This document shows positions 52,218 to 59,788 of a stretch of DNA of 64,000 bases, piece by piece. The translations under genes and the position numbers were made by a program. The notes below the pieces were generated by a model, which saw only the letters and a list, made by a program, of their open reading frames with translations, was not told the origin of the DNA and did not search any database. The DNA comes from JAJDTT01 sp965116695 (GTDB taxonomy: Bacteria; Acidobacteriota; UBA6911; RPQK01; JAJDTT01): positions 4,030,001 through 4,094,000 of the forward strand of contig OZ220706.1 in assembly GCA_965116695.1 (NCBI GenBank). Reading direction: 5' to 3'. The stretch's first letter is position 1; each line of letters starts with the position of its first letter.

Positions 52218-53816
52218 GAGCCTGCGCCGCAGAAGACCTGCGTAACGACGCGGGCCGGTGATCTTTGCTTCGATGAACCCTGCCGGGCATAAATTTCCGG
52301 TGGGCAGGACGGATCCACGACCGAGGCCCCACTATTTCGACAAGAAAACCGGTTCGGATTGGGCCTGACCGTGGCGAAGGGTTCGGTTGAGGTCCCGTGG
52401 AGGGCCATTTCCAGCGCAAGACTCCTCATTTACGTTGCCATCAAGGCTTGCAGCCGCTTGACGTTCAGCGCCAGACAGACCAAGTCCCACTCCCCTTGCA
52501 CTTTTTGGAGTCCTCGAACGCTGAAACGCCGAAATCCCAACACCTCTTTGATCCAGCCGTGGGGCGCTTCCGAGAGCCATTTGCGCGTCCCGTAGGTCGC
52601 CCGCCCGGCCTCCGTCACCAATTTCTCCGCCATCCGCTTCGTCGCCGGTGCTCGCTTCGGATCTCCGGTCTGGGTCGGGAGCTTCCCCTCTCGGCCCAGC
52701 GCTACATACCCGTCGATCCCCCGTGCCTCCAGCTCGGCCAAGTCCCGTTCGTTGGCGTAGTTGGCATCCCCCAGGACCGTCTCCGGGACTTCCCCATACG
52801 TCGCCTGCACCGCGTCCAATTGCGCGATCATCTGACCTTGATCACTCGCGTTGGCCGTGACTTCGTTCGCCACCAGCAACTGATTCTCCCCGTCGACCGT
52901 CACCTGCGGGTTGTAGCACTGCTGGTACCCTTCCGTGCTGGTCTTCATGATCCCGCTCTCCGGATCCGTGAAGTTGCTCTGCGCCTTCGGATCCGGTTCT
53001 CCATAAGCTCGTTTGTACGGTCGCCCGCCCTTCGGATTCCGATCCTGTCCCGGTTTCCGTCCCCGGGCGTCGTCCGCCGCCCGTTGCCGGGCCTCCAGCC
53101 GCGCTTGGGCTGCCCGAATCGCCGCCAGTCGATCCTGGCGCCGCCGCAACTCTTGGGGGATCTCGTCTCCCCGCTGATCCTCCCCGTAGCGAGCATCTTC
53201 CTCGGCATCGATCTCCTCCGCTCGCCCCATCAGGTCTCGGATCTCCGCCTCCAGACGCCGGGCCGCCCGCTCCATCCGCTCGTACGTCATCGCCTTGCGT
53301 TTGCTCGCATTCGCCCGCACCTTGGTCCCATCGATCGACAGCTTTCCGAACGTCACCAACCCCAGCTCCCCGGCCAACCTCACCACCTCCACGAACAGCT
53401 TCCGGAAGTCCTCCAAGTGTCGGCGACGAAACTCGCAAATGGTCCGATGCGCCGGAAAGTTCCCCGCCGCCAGCATCCGAAACGCCACGTCCTCTTCCAG
53501 CTTCTTCGCGATCCGCCGAGACGAAAACACCCCCGTCGCGTAACCGTAGACCAGCAGCTTCACCATCATCCGCGGCTCATACGGCGTGTTACGCCGTCCA
53601 TCCCCTTCATACGGTGCGTAAAACGCCGTCAGGTCCAGTCCATCCACCAGATCGCTCACGTGGTACGCCAAATGGCCCTCCGGCAACCACTCCCGCAGGT
53701 CCGGCGGTAACAGTAGCTTCTGCTTCGGTTGATAGGGACGAAACGTCGGCGGCATCCAGTACCTCCGTCGTGCATTCTCCCATCATTATGAGACGCTGTT
53801 TCTACGGCGCAGACTC
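52218..53816 (-). mobile_element. complete IS1182-family insertion sequence
   Basis: The 1599-base element has 17-base terminal inverted repeats: GAGCCTGCGCCGCAGAA at the left (52218-52234) and GAGTCTGCGCCGTAGAA at the right (complement of 53816-53800), two mismatches. CTAG is present on both sides (52214-52217 and 53817-53820) as the target duplication. It carries one intact transposase gene, so it may be mobile. Removing it restores CTAGGAGGGGGGACAG, a REP-B hairpin. Confidence 0.85.
52430..53755 (-). CDS. IS1182 family transposase
   Basis: The 441-residue protein opens FRPYQPKQKLLLPPDLREWL, then EGHLAYHVSDLVDGLDLTAF, and has the helical DUF772 domain (YEPRMMVKLLVYGYATGVFS). The DDE core includes KLSIDGTKVRANASK and VLGDANYANERDL, and HGWIKEVLGFRRF lies near the end. 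Such proteins cut and paste the element. The frame is uninterrupted and a coiled-coil insert (about 165-240) is normal for this family. Confidence 0.92.
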   Translation of the reverse strand: MPPTFRPYQPKQKLLLPPDLREWLPEGHLAYHVSDLVDGLDLTAFYAPYEGDGRRNTPYEPRMMVKLLVYGYATGVFSSRRIAKKLEEDVAFRMLAAGNFPAHRTICEFRRRHLEDFRKLFVEVVRLAGELGLVTFGKLSIDGTKVRANASKRKAMTYERMERAARRLEAEIRDLMGRAEEIDAEEDARYGEDQRGDEIPQELRRRQDRLAAIRAAQARLEARQRAADDARGRKPGQDRNPKGGRPYKRAYGEPDPKAQSNFTDPESGIMKTSTEGYQQCYNPQVTVDGENQLLVANEVTANASDQGQMIAQLDAVQATYGEVPETVLGDANYANERDLAELEARGIDGYVALGREGKLPTQTGDPKRAPATKRMAEKLVTEAGRATYGTRKWLSEAPHGWIKEVLGFRRFSVRGLQKVQGEWDLVCLALNVKRLQALMAT

Positions 53817-53846
53817 CTAGGAGGGGGGACAGTCTTGTCCCCCGTT
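53817..53846. repeat. REP-B hairpin, target of the IS1182 element
   Basis: CTAGGAGGGGGGACAGTC then TTGTCCCCCGTTTTC. Stem GGGGGACA/TGTCCCCC-like. The IS right end abuts its CTAG. Confidence 0.75.
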
Positions 53847-53907
53847 TTCTTCACCGGCCATCCTCAATAATTCATCCGGATCTCCTTGTTATATTGACGC
53901 AGACCAG

Positions 53908-54909
53908 ATGACCGAAACCCACCCTGAATCCGTAGACCCCGGCGCCCTCTCCCGGGCCCGGGGATGCCTGCTGGGCCAGCTCGCCGGAGACGCCCTCGGC
54001 AGCCTGGTGGAATTCCGGACTCCGCAAGAAATCCGCATGCAATACCCCGGCGGCGTCCGGGAGCTGGCCGACGGCGGGACCTGGAACACCATCGCCGGAC
54101 AACCCACCGACGATTCCGAAATGGCGTTGCTGCTGGCCCGGATGCTGGCGGAGCAGGGAAGCTACGATCCCGAGCGGGCCCGTCAGGCTTACGTCTTCTG
54201 GTTGGAGTCCGGACCCTTCGACTGCGGCGGCACCATCCACCGCGGTCTCCGAGGCCGGCCCGATCCGGACAGCCAGGCCAACGGCGCCCTGATGCGGATC
54301 AGCCCTTTGGGAATCTTCGGAGCCCGCCACGATCTGTCCCAGGTCGCCGAGTGGGCGCGCCAGGACGCGGCGCTCACTCATCCGCACCCGGTCTGCCTGC
54401 AGGCCAACGCCCTCTTCGCAATGGCGGTCTCCCAAGCCATTCGTGCCGAATGCGACCCGAAGGACCTCTATCGGCTCGTCGCCGGCTGGGCCAAGGATCT
54501 TGGGGTGGAGGACAGTCTTCTGGAAACCGTCCACCGCGCCGGCGAATCGCCCCCGTCCGACTACGTCTCCCAACAGGGTTGGGTCCTGAAGGCGTTTCAG
54601 AACGCCCTCTGGCAGCTTACGCACGCGTCCGGTCTGGAAGAGGCGGTGGTGGACACGGTCATGCGGGGCGGTGACACCGACACCAACGCGGCCATCTGCG
54701 GGGCTCTCCTGGGCGCCGTCTACGGCCGGGACGCCATCCCGGACCAATGGGCCGGCCGCCTGCTCAACTGCCGGCCCGAGGCCGGGCGGCCCAACGTCCA
54801 CCGGCCTCGTCCGAAGTGCTTCTGGCCGGTGGACGCACTGGAACTGGCCGGGCGCTTGATCCGCATTGGCGGGACGAGTCAAAGACCCGATAGCGCCCCA
54901 TGGTCCTGA
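53908..54909 (+). CDS. ADP-ribosylglycohydrolase family protein
   Basis: The 333-residue protein has the DraG/ARH fold signature. LLGQLAGDALGSLVEF is near the N-terminus, the first metal site is GQPTDDSEMALLLA (about 65-78), and the second is RGGDTDTNAAICGALLGAVYG near residue 255. These Mg-dependent enzymes remove ADP-ribose from proteins or nucleic acids, or act on related ligands. Both metal-binding clusters are intact. The partner modification system is not visible here. The gene stands alone just after the IS element. Confidence 0.9.
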   Translation: MTETHPESVDPGALSRARGCLLGQLAGDALGSLVEFRTPQEIRMQYPGGVRELADGGTWNTIAGQPTDDSEMALLLARMLAEQGSYDPERARQAYVFWLESGPFDCGGTIHRGLRGRPDPDSQANGALMRISPLGIFGARHDLSQVAEWARQDAALTHPHPVCLQANALFAMAVSQAIRAECDPKDLYRLVAGWAKDLGVEDSLLETVHRAGESPPSDYVSQQGWVLKAFQNALWQLTHASGLEEAVVDTVMRGGDTDTNAAICGALLGAVYGRDAIPDQWAGRLLNCRPEAGRPNVHRPRPKCFWPVDALELAGRLIRIGGTSQRPDSAPWS

Positions 54910-55052
54910 GGCGCGAGAAGACCTCGGCACCCACTACAGGCGACCCGGTGAGAAATACGGGTTCAAACCTTTCCACAACAGCCAACGTGGATGCTCACAC
55001 TTTTCCCACAGACTTTTCCACAGGAGTCAGCGAATTCACCCTTCGACGCGAG

Positions 55053-55451
55053 TCAACCGGGTGGAATGAGGATTTCGCAGGCAGGGCCGGTGGCCCGCTT
55101 GAGCTTCCGGTCAAGTGTCACCAGTGGACACCCCAACGCTTCGGACAAAGCTACGTACCACCCATCGTAGCTTGTCAAGTTGCCCCGAAGTTCCCACACA
55201 CGGTCAGCGAACGGCGCGAATGGGAATAGGTCCAGATCGAGTTGAAGCAGATCACGCTGTGCGCTGTTGGCCTCGAGCCTTGAGATTTCCCGGATACGTT
55301 CCAACCGGCGCAAGATGTTGCTCACCTCCGCCAGGACCAATTCCGGACCAGCCAGAGAGCTTTCGGCCACCATCGACTCCGCCCACACCCCTTCGCGTCC
55401 CGAGTCGACCAGGGCCGCAACCAGAACGGACGCATCGATGACGATGATCAC
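55053..55451 (-). CDS. vapC: PIN-domain toxin, VapC type
   Basis: The 132-residue protein shows VIDASVLVAAL with D6, the conserved Glu in LVLAEVSNIL (E42) and TSYDGWYVALSEALG with the later Asp. It is predicted to be a ribonuclease. It overlaps the upstream antitoxin gene by four bases (ATGA). Confidence 0.87.
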   Translation of the reverse strand: MIIVIDASVLVAALVDSGREGVWAESMVAESSLAGPELVLAEVSNILRRLERIREISRLEANSAQRDLLQLDLDLFPFAPFADRVWELRGNLTSYDGWYVALSEALGCPLVTLDRKLKRATGPACEILIPPG

Positions 55452-55681
55452 GTCCGGTCCGCATTCCGGGCCCGCAAAATGCTGGAGGGTCGTACGCGGG
55501 TGCCCGCCGCTTCCTTCCGCTCACGAACCCGTTGAAGCCATGTGTCCAGGGACGGCCGGGATGCGATCCGTTCCAACTCCTGACGCAGAAATTCCTGCAT
55601 GGATTGGCGCCGCAAAGCTGCGCGCGCCGCGAGTTCGTCTCGCACCCTTTCGGGGACACGTCTGATGGTGATCTGTACCAT
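55448..55681 (-). CDS. vapB: FitA/VapB-type ribbon-helix-helix antitoxin
   Basis: A 77-residue protein: MVQITIRRVPERVRDELAAR and RQSMQEFLRQELERI are the FitA-type antitoxin pattern, followed by a toxin-binding tail. ATG 55681 opens the conserved sequence; the frame is open 14 codons further. It should repress the pair together with VapC. Confidence 0.85.
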   Translation of the reverse strand: MVQITIRRVPERVRDELAARAALRRQSMQEFLRQELERIASRPSLDTWLQRVRERKEAAGTRVRPSSILRARNADRT

Positions 55682-55949
55682 TATGCTGTCATTATGACCG
55701 CATAGACATGGATATGAAAGCACAATACAGTGTGGTCAAGGGTTGTCAGTAGCCCGCGTGCTCGGAGACTGTGTCACTTGTTGGTGTTTTTCGACGCACA
55801 AATTGCGGTGCATAATTGTCTTCTGCGGAGACTACAGCCTGTAATCTCCGCGGAAATTGCGGAGAATGCACTTCTACGAGCATCGTCGCGGGCCCTGTCT
55901 CCACTGGAAGAATGACAGCTTGGTCAAACCGTTGGCTGCTGTCCGGTCA

Positions 55950-56846
55950 CTAGACTAGTTTCTTCTCCAGATCCCTGATGAACCTCGCCGAATCTCGCGC
56001 GATGTTTTCGGGGCCGTGATCGAAGTGGAACACCTCGAGTGATACCCAGCCCGGATAGGCAAGATCCTTCAACGCTTGCAGGACCGGCCTGAAGTCGTAG
56101 TTGCGCGTGCCCGGATGACGGCCGTCCAGCTCGTTGACGTGGACGTGCTCGATGTAGCGGTCGTATTTCCGGATCGCTTCACCGTGAGGCAGGGTCTCGC
56201 CGACGGCGTTGTGGGTGTCGAACATGGATTGCACCGCCGGGCTGCCGATCTGGTCCACGATAGCGACTGCCTCCTCCAGGTTGTTGACCACGTTGCAGAG
56301 ATGCGGCGCCAGAGGCTCCAGGAGGATCTTCACCCGGCGCGCCTCGGCGTCAGGCGCCATCGCCGCCAAACCCTCGGCCAGGCGGCCCCTGGCCTCTCGG
56401 CGTGTCGCTCCGTCCACCGTGTCCCGCTGCCGGGCCGAGCCCAGGACCATCAGGCCGCCGTCGCCCAGGTCGGCGCACAGGTCGACGAGGCCCCGGAAGT
56501 AGTCCCAGCTCTTCTTCCGCCGGAACCGGTCCGGAGTCGTCAGGTGAAGCCGGCGGGGGGCCTTGAGCATGTTGTGCAGCCCGGCGTAGAGGAGTCCTTC
56601 CGACTCGCGGATGTCCCGCAGCTCTGTGCGCCGGGCGGCTGAGAGGGAATTGGGATCGTCCGAGAGCAGATGAGGCGCGATCTCGATCCCTTCGTAGCCG
56701 GTCCGGACCGCCCCTTTGCAGGCCTCGGCAAAGCTCCACCCCTGAAACGTTCCGCTGCAGACGGCAAGCCGAAACCGGTATCCGGAAGATCCGGATGGAG
56801 TTCGTGCTTCAGACGCCGCCTGCGAACGGCGAGCCGCCGGTTTCAT
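55950..56846 (-). CDS. sugar phosphate isomerase/epimerase-like TIM-barrel protein
   Basis: The 298-residue protein matches the AP-endonuclease-2/xylose-isomerase-like TIM-barrel family. AVCSGTFQGWSFAEACKGAV is the first strand and helix, GYEGIEIAPHLL the second, KILLEPLAP holds a metal-binding Glu, SMFDTHNA an Asp/His pair, HVHVNE the next ligands and VSLEVF the last Glu. Substrates in this family are sugars or inositols. Its start overlaps the stop of the amidohydrolase gene by four bases, so the two enzymes probably act on one catabolic route. Confidence 0.8.
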   Translation of the reverse strand: MKPAARRSQAASEARTPSGSSGYRFRLAVCSGTFQGWSFAEACKGAVRTGYEGIEIAPHLLSDDPNSLSAARRTELRDIRESEGLLYAGLHNMLKAPRRLHLTTPDRFRRKKSWDYFRGLVDLCADLGDGGLMVLGSARQRDTVDGATRREARGRLAEGLAAMAPDAEARRVKILLEPLAPHLCNVVNNLEEAVAIVDQIGSPAVQSMFDTHNAVGETLPHGEAIRKYDRYIEHVHVNELDGRHPGTRNYDFRPVLQALKDLAYPGWVSLEVFHFDHGPENIARDSARFIRDLEKKLV

Positions 56847-57958
56847 AGCTGGAAGAGCTTTTTCGCGTTGCCGGCGTAGATCTTCTCCAGATCCGCGGCC
56901 GGCAGCCCGAGGCTGTCGATTTTCGACACGATGAGGTTGGGATCCACCCACGGGTGGTCGCTGGCGTAGAGCAGCCGGTCGGGACCGGTGAAGTCGTAGC
57001 CGTAACGGATGGCCAGGGCGATGGGCGAGACGGTGTCGAGATAGATCTGGCGCAGGTACTCGCTGGGCGGCCGGTTGATGTTCTCCGCGCCCCGCTTGAG
57101 CACCTGGGTCTGGTGGTCCATGCGGCCGACCAGATAGGGCAGCGCACCGCCCACGTGGGGGCAGAGCAGCTTGAGCCGGGGGTGGCGGTCCAGGATCCCG
57201 GCCAGGATGATCCGGGCCAGGGCGATGGTGGTGTCGAACATCAACCCCAGGCCGCCCACCAGGGAGCGGCCCTTCACGGCGTCGTACGTCATGGGGTAAG
57301 CGGGATGGAGCAAAATGGGAATGCCCATCTCTTCGGCCCGTTTGAACAGGGGCCGGAACTCCTCTTCGTCGGGAAAACGGCCCGCCAGGTTCGAGTAGAG
57401 CAGGATGCCGCGGAAGCCGAGCTGGTCCACGCAGCGGTCCAGCTCCCTGAGTGATTCCTCCATGTGATGGAGCGGCAGCGTCGCCAGCCCGAAGAAACGT
57501 CCCGGATACGACTCGGCGGCGTCTCCGATGAAATCGTGCGCCAGCCGGGCCACCTTGGGGCCGTCGGCACCGAAGCACTCGGGTCCGGGGTCGTTGATGC
57601 TGAGGGCCGCGGTCCGGATGCCGGCCCGGTCCATGTCGGCGATCTTGGCATCCACGTCCAGGTGTTGCGGCCGGACGCGCCGGCGCCATTCCCCCGTGAG
57701 GGTGTAGTAGGCGCCCTCCTGCTCGTAGGCCCGGGGGAGGGTGTCCCGGGTCATCATGAACTCTAGGACGGGAGGCGGGACCATGTGACTCTGGGCGTCG
57801 ATGCGGAAGAGGCTTTCGTCCTTCCGCCTCCGCTCGCCGGCCGCCGGGCCCGGAACGGCCGCGTCCCCGACGGCATCGGAAAATCCCGCCCCGCCCGTCT
57901 GATCAGCCTGGTTGAGCGCCAGATGACGGACGAGATCGTTGGTGTTGAGCGTGATCAC
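56843..57958 (-). CDS. amidohydrolase 2 family enzyme fused to the N-terminus of a VapC toxin
   Basis: From about residue 50 the protein is an amidohydrolase of the ACMSD/2,3-dihydroxybenzoate-decarboxylase type: FRIDAQSHMVPP, GFRGILLYSNLAG, PILLHPAYP, LCPHVGGALPYL and LLYASDHPWVDP supply the usual metal and catalytic positions. The first 20 residues, MITLNTNDLVRHLALNQADQ, instead match the opening of VapC PIN toxins (MIaLDTNvLVRyL). GTG 57958 overlaps the stop of an AbrB-type antitoxin (GTGA) exactly as a vapC would. No ATG, GTG or TTG occurs between this and the conserved FRIDAQSH, so the toxin start must be used. The ancestral vapC was evidently deleted in frame. Confidence 0.82.
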   Translation of the reverse strand: MITLNTNDLVRHLALNQADQTGGAGFSDAVGDAAVPGPAAGERRRKDESLFRIDAQSHMVPPPVLEFMMTRDTLPRAYEQEGAYYTLTGEWRRRVRPQHLDVDAKIADMDRAGIRTAALSINDPGPECFGADGPKVARLAHDFIGDAAESYPGRFFGLATLPLHHMEESLRELDRCVDQLGFRGILLYSNLAGRFPDEEEFRPLFKRAEEMGIPILLHPAYPMTYDAVKGRSLVGGLGLMFDTTIALARIILAGILDRHPRLKLLCPHVGGALPYLVGRMDHQTQVLKRGAENINRPPSEYLRQIYLDTVSPIALAIRYGYDFTGPDRLLYASDHPWVDPNLIVSKIDSLGLPAADLEKIYAGNAKKLFQL

Positions 57959-58188
57959 TCCTCAACTGCCCTATCGGCTACGGCTTGGTCCATTTCCTCA
58001 ACGCCGATGACGGACCCGCCATGCCTGAGCGCGCCGAAGAGCCGGCCGATGGGACGCACCGGCAGAATTTGCACCGTGCCCTCGGAAATGACGTAGCGCA
58101 CCCGGTCCCCAACCTTTAGACCGAGCGTCTCTCGCACGATCTTGGGGAGTGTCGTCTGGCCCTTCCTGGTAATGGACGATTCGATCAT
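57955..58188 (-). CDS. AbrB/MazE-type (VapB) antitoxin that has lost its toxin
   Basis: A 77-residue SpoVT/AbrB protein: SITRKGQTTLPKIVRETLGL, KVGDRVRYVISEG and ILPVRPIGRLFGAL are the VapB pattern of AbrB-type vapBC modules. Its stop overlaps GTG 57958, the start of the chimeric amidohydrolase. It still looks able to bind DNA and may control the two enzymes downstream. Confidence 0.85.
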   Translation of the reverse strand: MIESSITRKGQTTLPKIVRETLGLKVGDRVRYVISEGTVQILPVRPIGRLFGALRHGGSVIGVEEMDQAVADRAVEE

Positions 58189-58255
58189 GGAAATATCCGA
58201 AATCGACTTGCAATATAGATTAAATCGTTAAGTGGCATCGGTCGAATTTTCCAAT

Positions 58256-58358
58256 GTAGGGGCGACGTGGTCGCCCTCTGTGGACCCTTGTGGTCGCCCT
58301 CTATGGGCCGTCGATTGATGCGGGAACGAAAGAGGGCACCCACAAGGGGTGCCCCTAC
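58256..58358. repeat. REP-C hairpin array
   Basis: GTAGGGGCGACGTGGTCGCC, a second half unit, and AGAGGGCACCCACAAGGGG then TGCCCCTAC. The outer GTAGGGGC and GCCCCTAC pair. It separates the antitoxin from the SOS operon, which point in opposite directions. Confidence 0.75.
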
Positions 58359-58407
58359 GTCCTGAACCTCCGGAAAAATGGGAAAAGTCCCCAAAATCAA
58401 AAGACGC

Positions 58408-58437
58408 TTGATATAACAGACAAATGTCTGTTATTCT
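58408..58437 (+). promoter_or_regulatory. lexA promoter with palindromic operator
   Basis: Two perfect 10-base arms, ATAACAGACA (58413-58422) and TGTCTGTTAT (58425-58434), are separated by AA. The palindrome lies between a candidate -35 TTGATA (58408-58413) and -10 TATTCT (58432-58437), 18 bases apart. It ends 50 bases before lexA. It is the obvious LexA site for the whole lexA-imuA-imuB-dnaE2 unit; no second copy was seen ahead of imuA, imuB or dnaE2. Confidence 0.7.
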
Positions 58438-58484
58438 TTCCGTTCCTGGTTTTTCCGGTCACTTTTCCGGCCAGGGAGGGAGAC

Positions 58485-59102
58485 ATGGCCTATACGCCGC
58501 CTGGGGAGACGCGCAAAAAGGTCTACGAATTCGTGCGGGAGAGGATCCTGAACGGATCGCCGCCCACCGTCCGGGAGGTGCAGCGGGCCTTCGGGTTCCG
58601 GGCGGTCCAGTCGGCGCGCCAGCACCTGGAGGCGCTGGTGGCCGAGGGGAAGCTGGTCAAGGACTCGGGCAAGGCCCGGTCCCACCGCCTGCCGGAGTTG
58701 GGGCGGGTCCGCTCCTCCCGGCTGATCCCCATGCTGGGCCGGGTCCAGGCGGGGGAGTTGACCACGGCCCTGCAGGACCCGGGCGATTATCTCCTGGTGC
58801 AGAAGGCCCGGTTCGACGACCGGGAGATCTTCGCCCTGACCGTTCGGGGGGAGAGCATGACCCGGGCCGGCATCCTGCCGGGGGACACCGTGATCGTCCG
58901 CCGGCAGCCGGCCGCCAGGCCGGGGGAGATCGTGGTGGCCCTGGTGGGTGAAGAGGCGACCGTCAAGCGGTACCGGGAGGAGCAGGGCCGGGTCGAGCTG
59001 CATCCGGAGAACGACGCCTTCGAGCCCATCGTCCCTCGGGCGGACGGAGAGCCGTTCTCGATCCTGGGCAAGGTCATCGAAGTCAGAAGGAGTCTGGAAT
59101 AG
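58485..59102 (+). CDS. lexA: LexA repressor
   Basis: The 205-residue protein has the LexA winged helix (about 1-70, TPPGETRKKVYEFVRERI, PPTVREVQRAFGF) and the S24 protease domain. The self-cleavage bond is Ala89-Gly90 in VQAGE, the catalytic Ser is S124 in RGESMTRAG and the Lys is K161 in EATVKRY. RecA filaments should trigger cleavage and derepress the operon. ATG 58485 follows GGAGGGAGAC; the frame is open upstream through REP-C sequence but without conservation. Confidence 0.95.
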   Translation: MAYTPPGETRKKVYEFVRERILNGSPPTVREVQRAFGFRAVQSARQHLEALVAEGKLVKDSGKARSHRLPELGRVRSSRLIPMLGRVQAGELTTALQDPGDYLLVQKARFDDREIFALTVRGESMTRAGILPGDTVIVRRQPAARPGEIVVALVGEEATVKRYREEQGRVELHPENDAFEPIVPRADGEPFSILGKVIEVRRSLE

Positions 59103-59152
59103 AAGTCCGCGGTGAACGTGGCCGCAGGCCGCGACTCATGGGAGGAGGAAGC

Positions 59153-59788
59153 ATGTCAGCCTTGCAAGCCATCGATCTTCGGGGTCTCAGGACCCGCCTC
59201 GACTGGGCGGCGGCGACGCCGCGAACGGAAACTCCGCTCTGGTCCCGGGAGCAGTTGGCCGGCCGCCTCTGCGAGCTCTCCTCGATTTCCGGAGCCGCGC
59301 TGCTGACGTCCGCCTTTCGCCTGGTGCTGGATGCACAGATGGAGGAGGAGCCGGCAGCCTGGATCGCGGCCGGGCCGGACACCTTCTTCGTCCCGGACGC
59401 AGCCGGGAACGGCGTGGACCTGGATGCCCTGGTGGTGATTCGCGTCCCCGACGCCCAGTCCGCGGGGCGCGCGGCGGACCGGCTCCTGAGGTCGGGCGCC
59501 TTCGGCCTGATCGTGATGGACCTGAACTTCAACTCCACCATTTCGGTGCCGCTGCAGACGCGCCTGGCCCGGCAGGCGCGGACCCACGATGCCGCCCTCC
59601 TCTGCCTGACCTCCAAGGCCCGGAGCGCGCCTTCGCTGGGGTCCATGGTTTCGTTGCGGGGGCAGACCTCCTGCCGCCGTCTGGAGGTCGACCGCTTCCA
59701 GTACCGGATCGAGATTCTGAAGGACCGGCTTCATGGCCCAAGTTGGAGCCACACCGAGGTCTGCCGTGGACCGGACGGCCTGCATTAA
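59153..59788 (+). CDS. imuA: ImuA-type mutasome accessory protein
   Basis: The 211-residue product has a RecA-like core in weak form. LSSISGAALLTSAFRLV stands where a Walker A loop would be but lacks the Lys, and FGLIVMDLNFN resembles a Walker B strand. Its place between lexA and imuB identifies it as ImuA, which works with ImuB and DnaE2 in error-prone translesion synthesis. ATG 59153 follows GGAGGAGG. It overlaps imuB by 56 bases. Confidence 0.82.
   Translation: MSALQAIDLRGLRTRLDWAAATPRTETPLWSREQLAGRLCELSSISGAALLTSAFRLVLDAQMEEEPAAWIAAGPDTFFVPDAAGNGVDLDALVVIRVPDAQSAGRAADRLLRSGAFGLIVMDLNFNSTISVPLQTRLARQARTHDAALLCLTSKARSAPSLGSMVSLRGQTSCRRLEVDRFQYRIEILKDRLHGPSWSHTEVCRGPDGLH

Noticed and set aside
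54969..55022. Replication origin
   Set aside because: Only two weak DnaA-box-like sites, no A/T-rich unwinding region and no dnaA, dnaN or parAB genes nearby.
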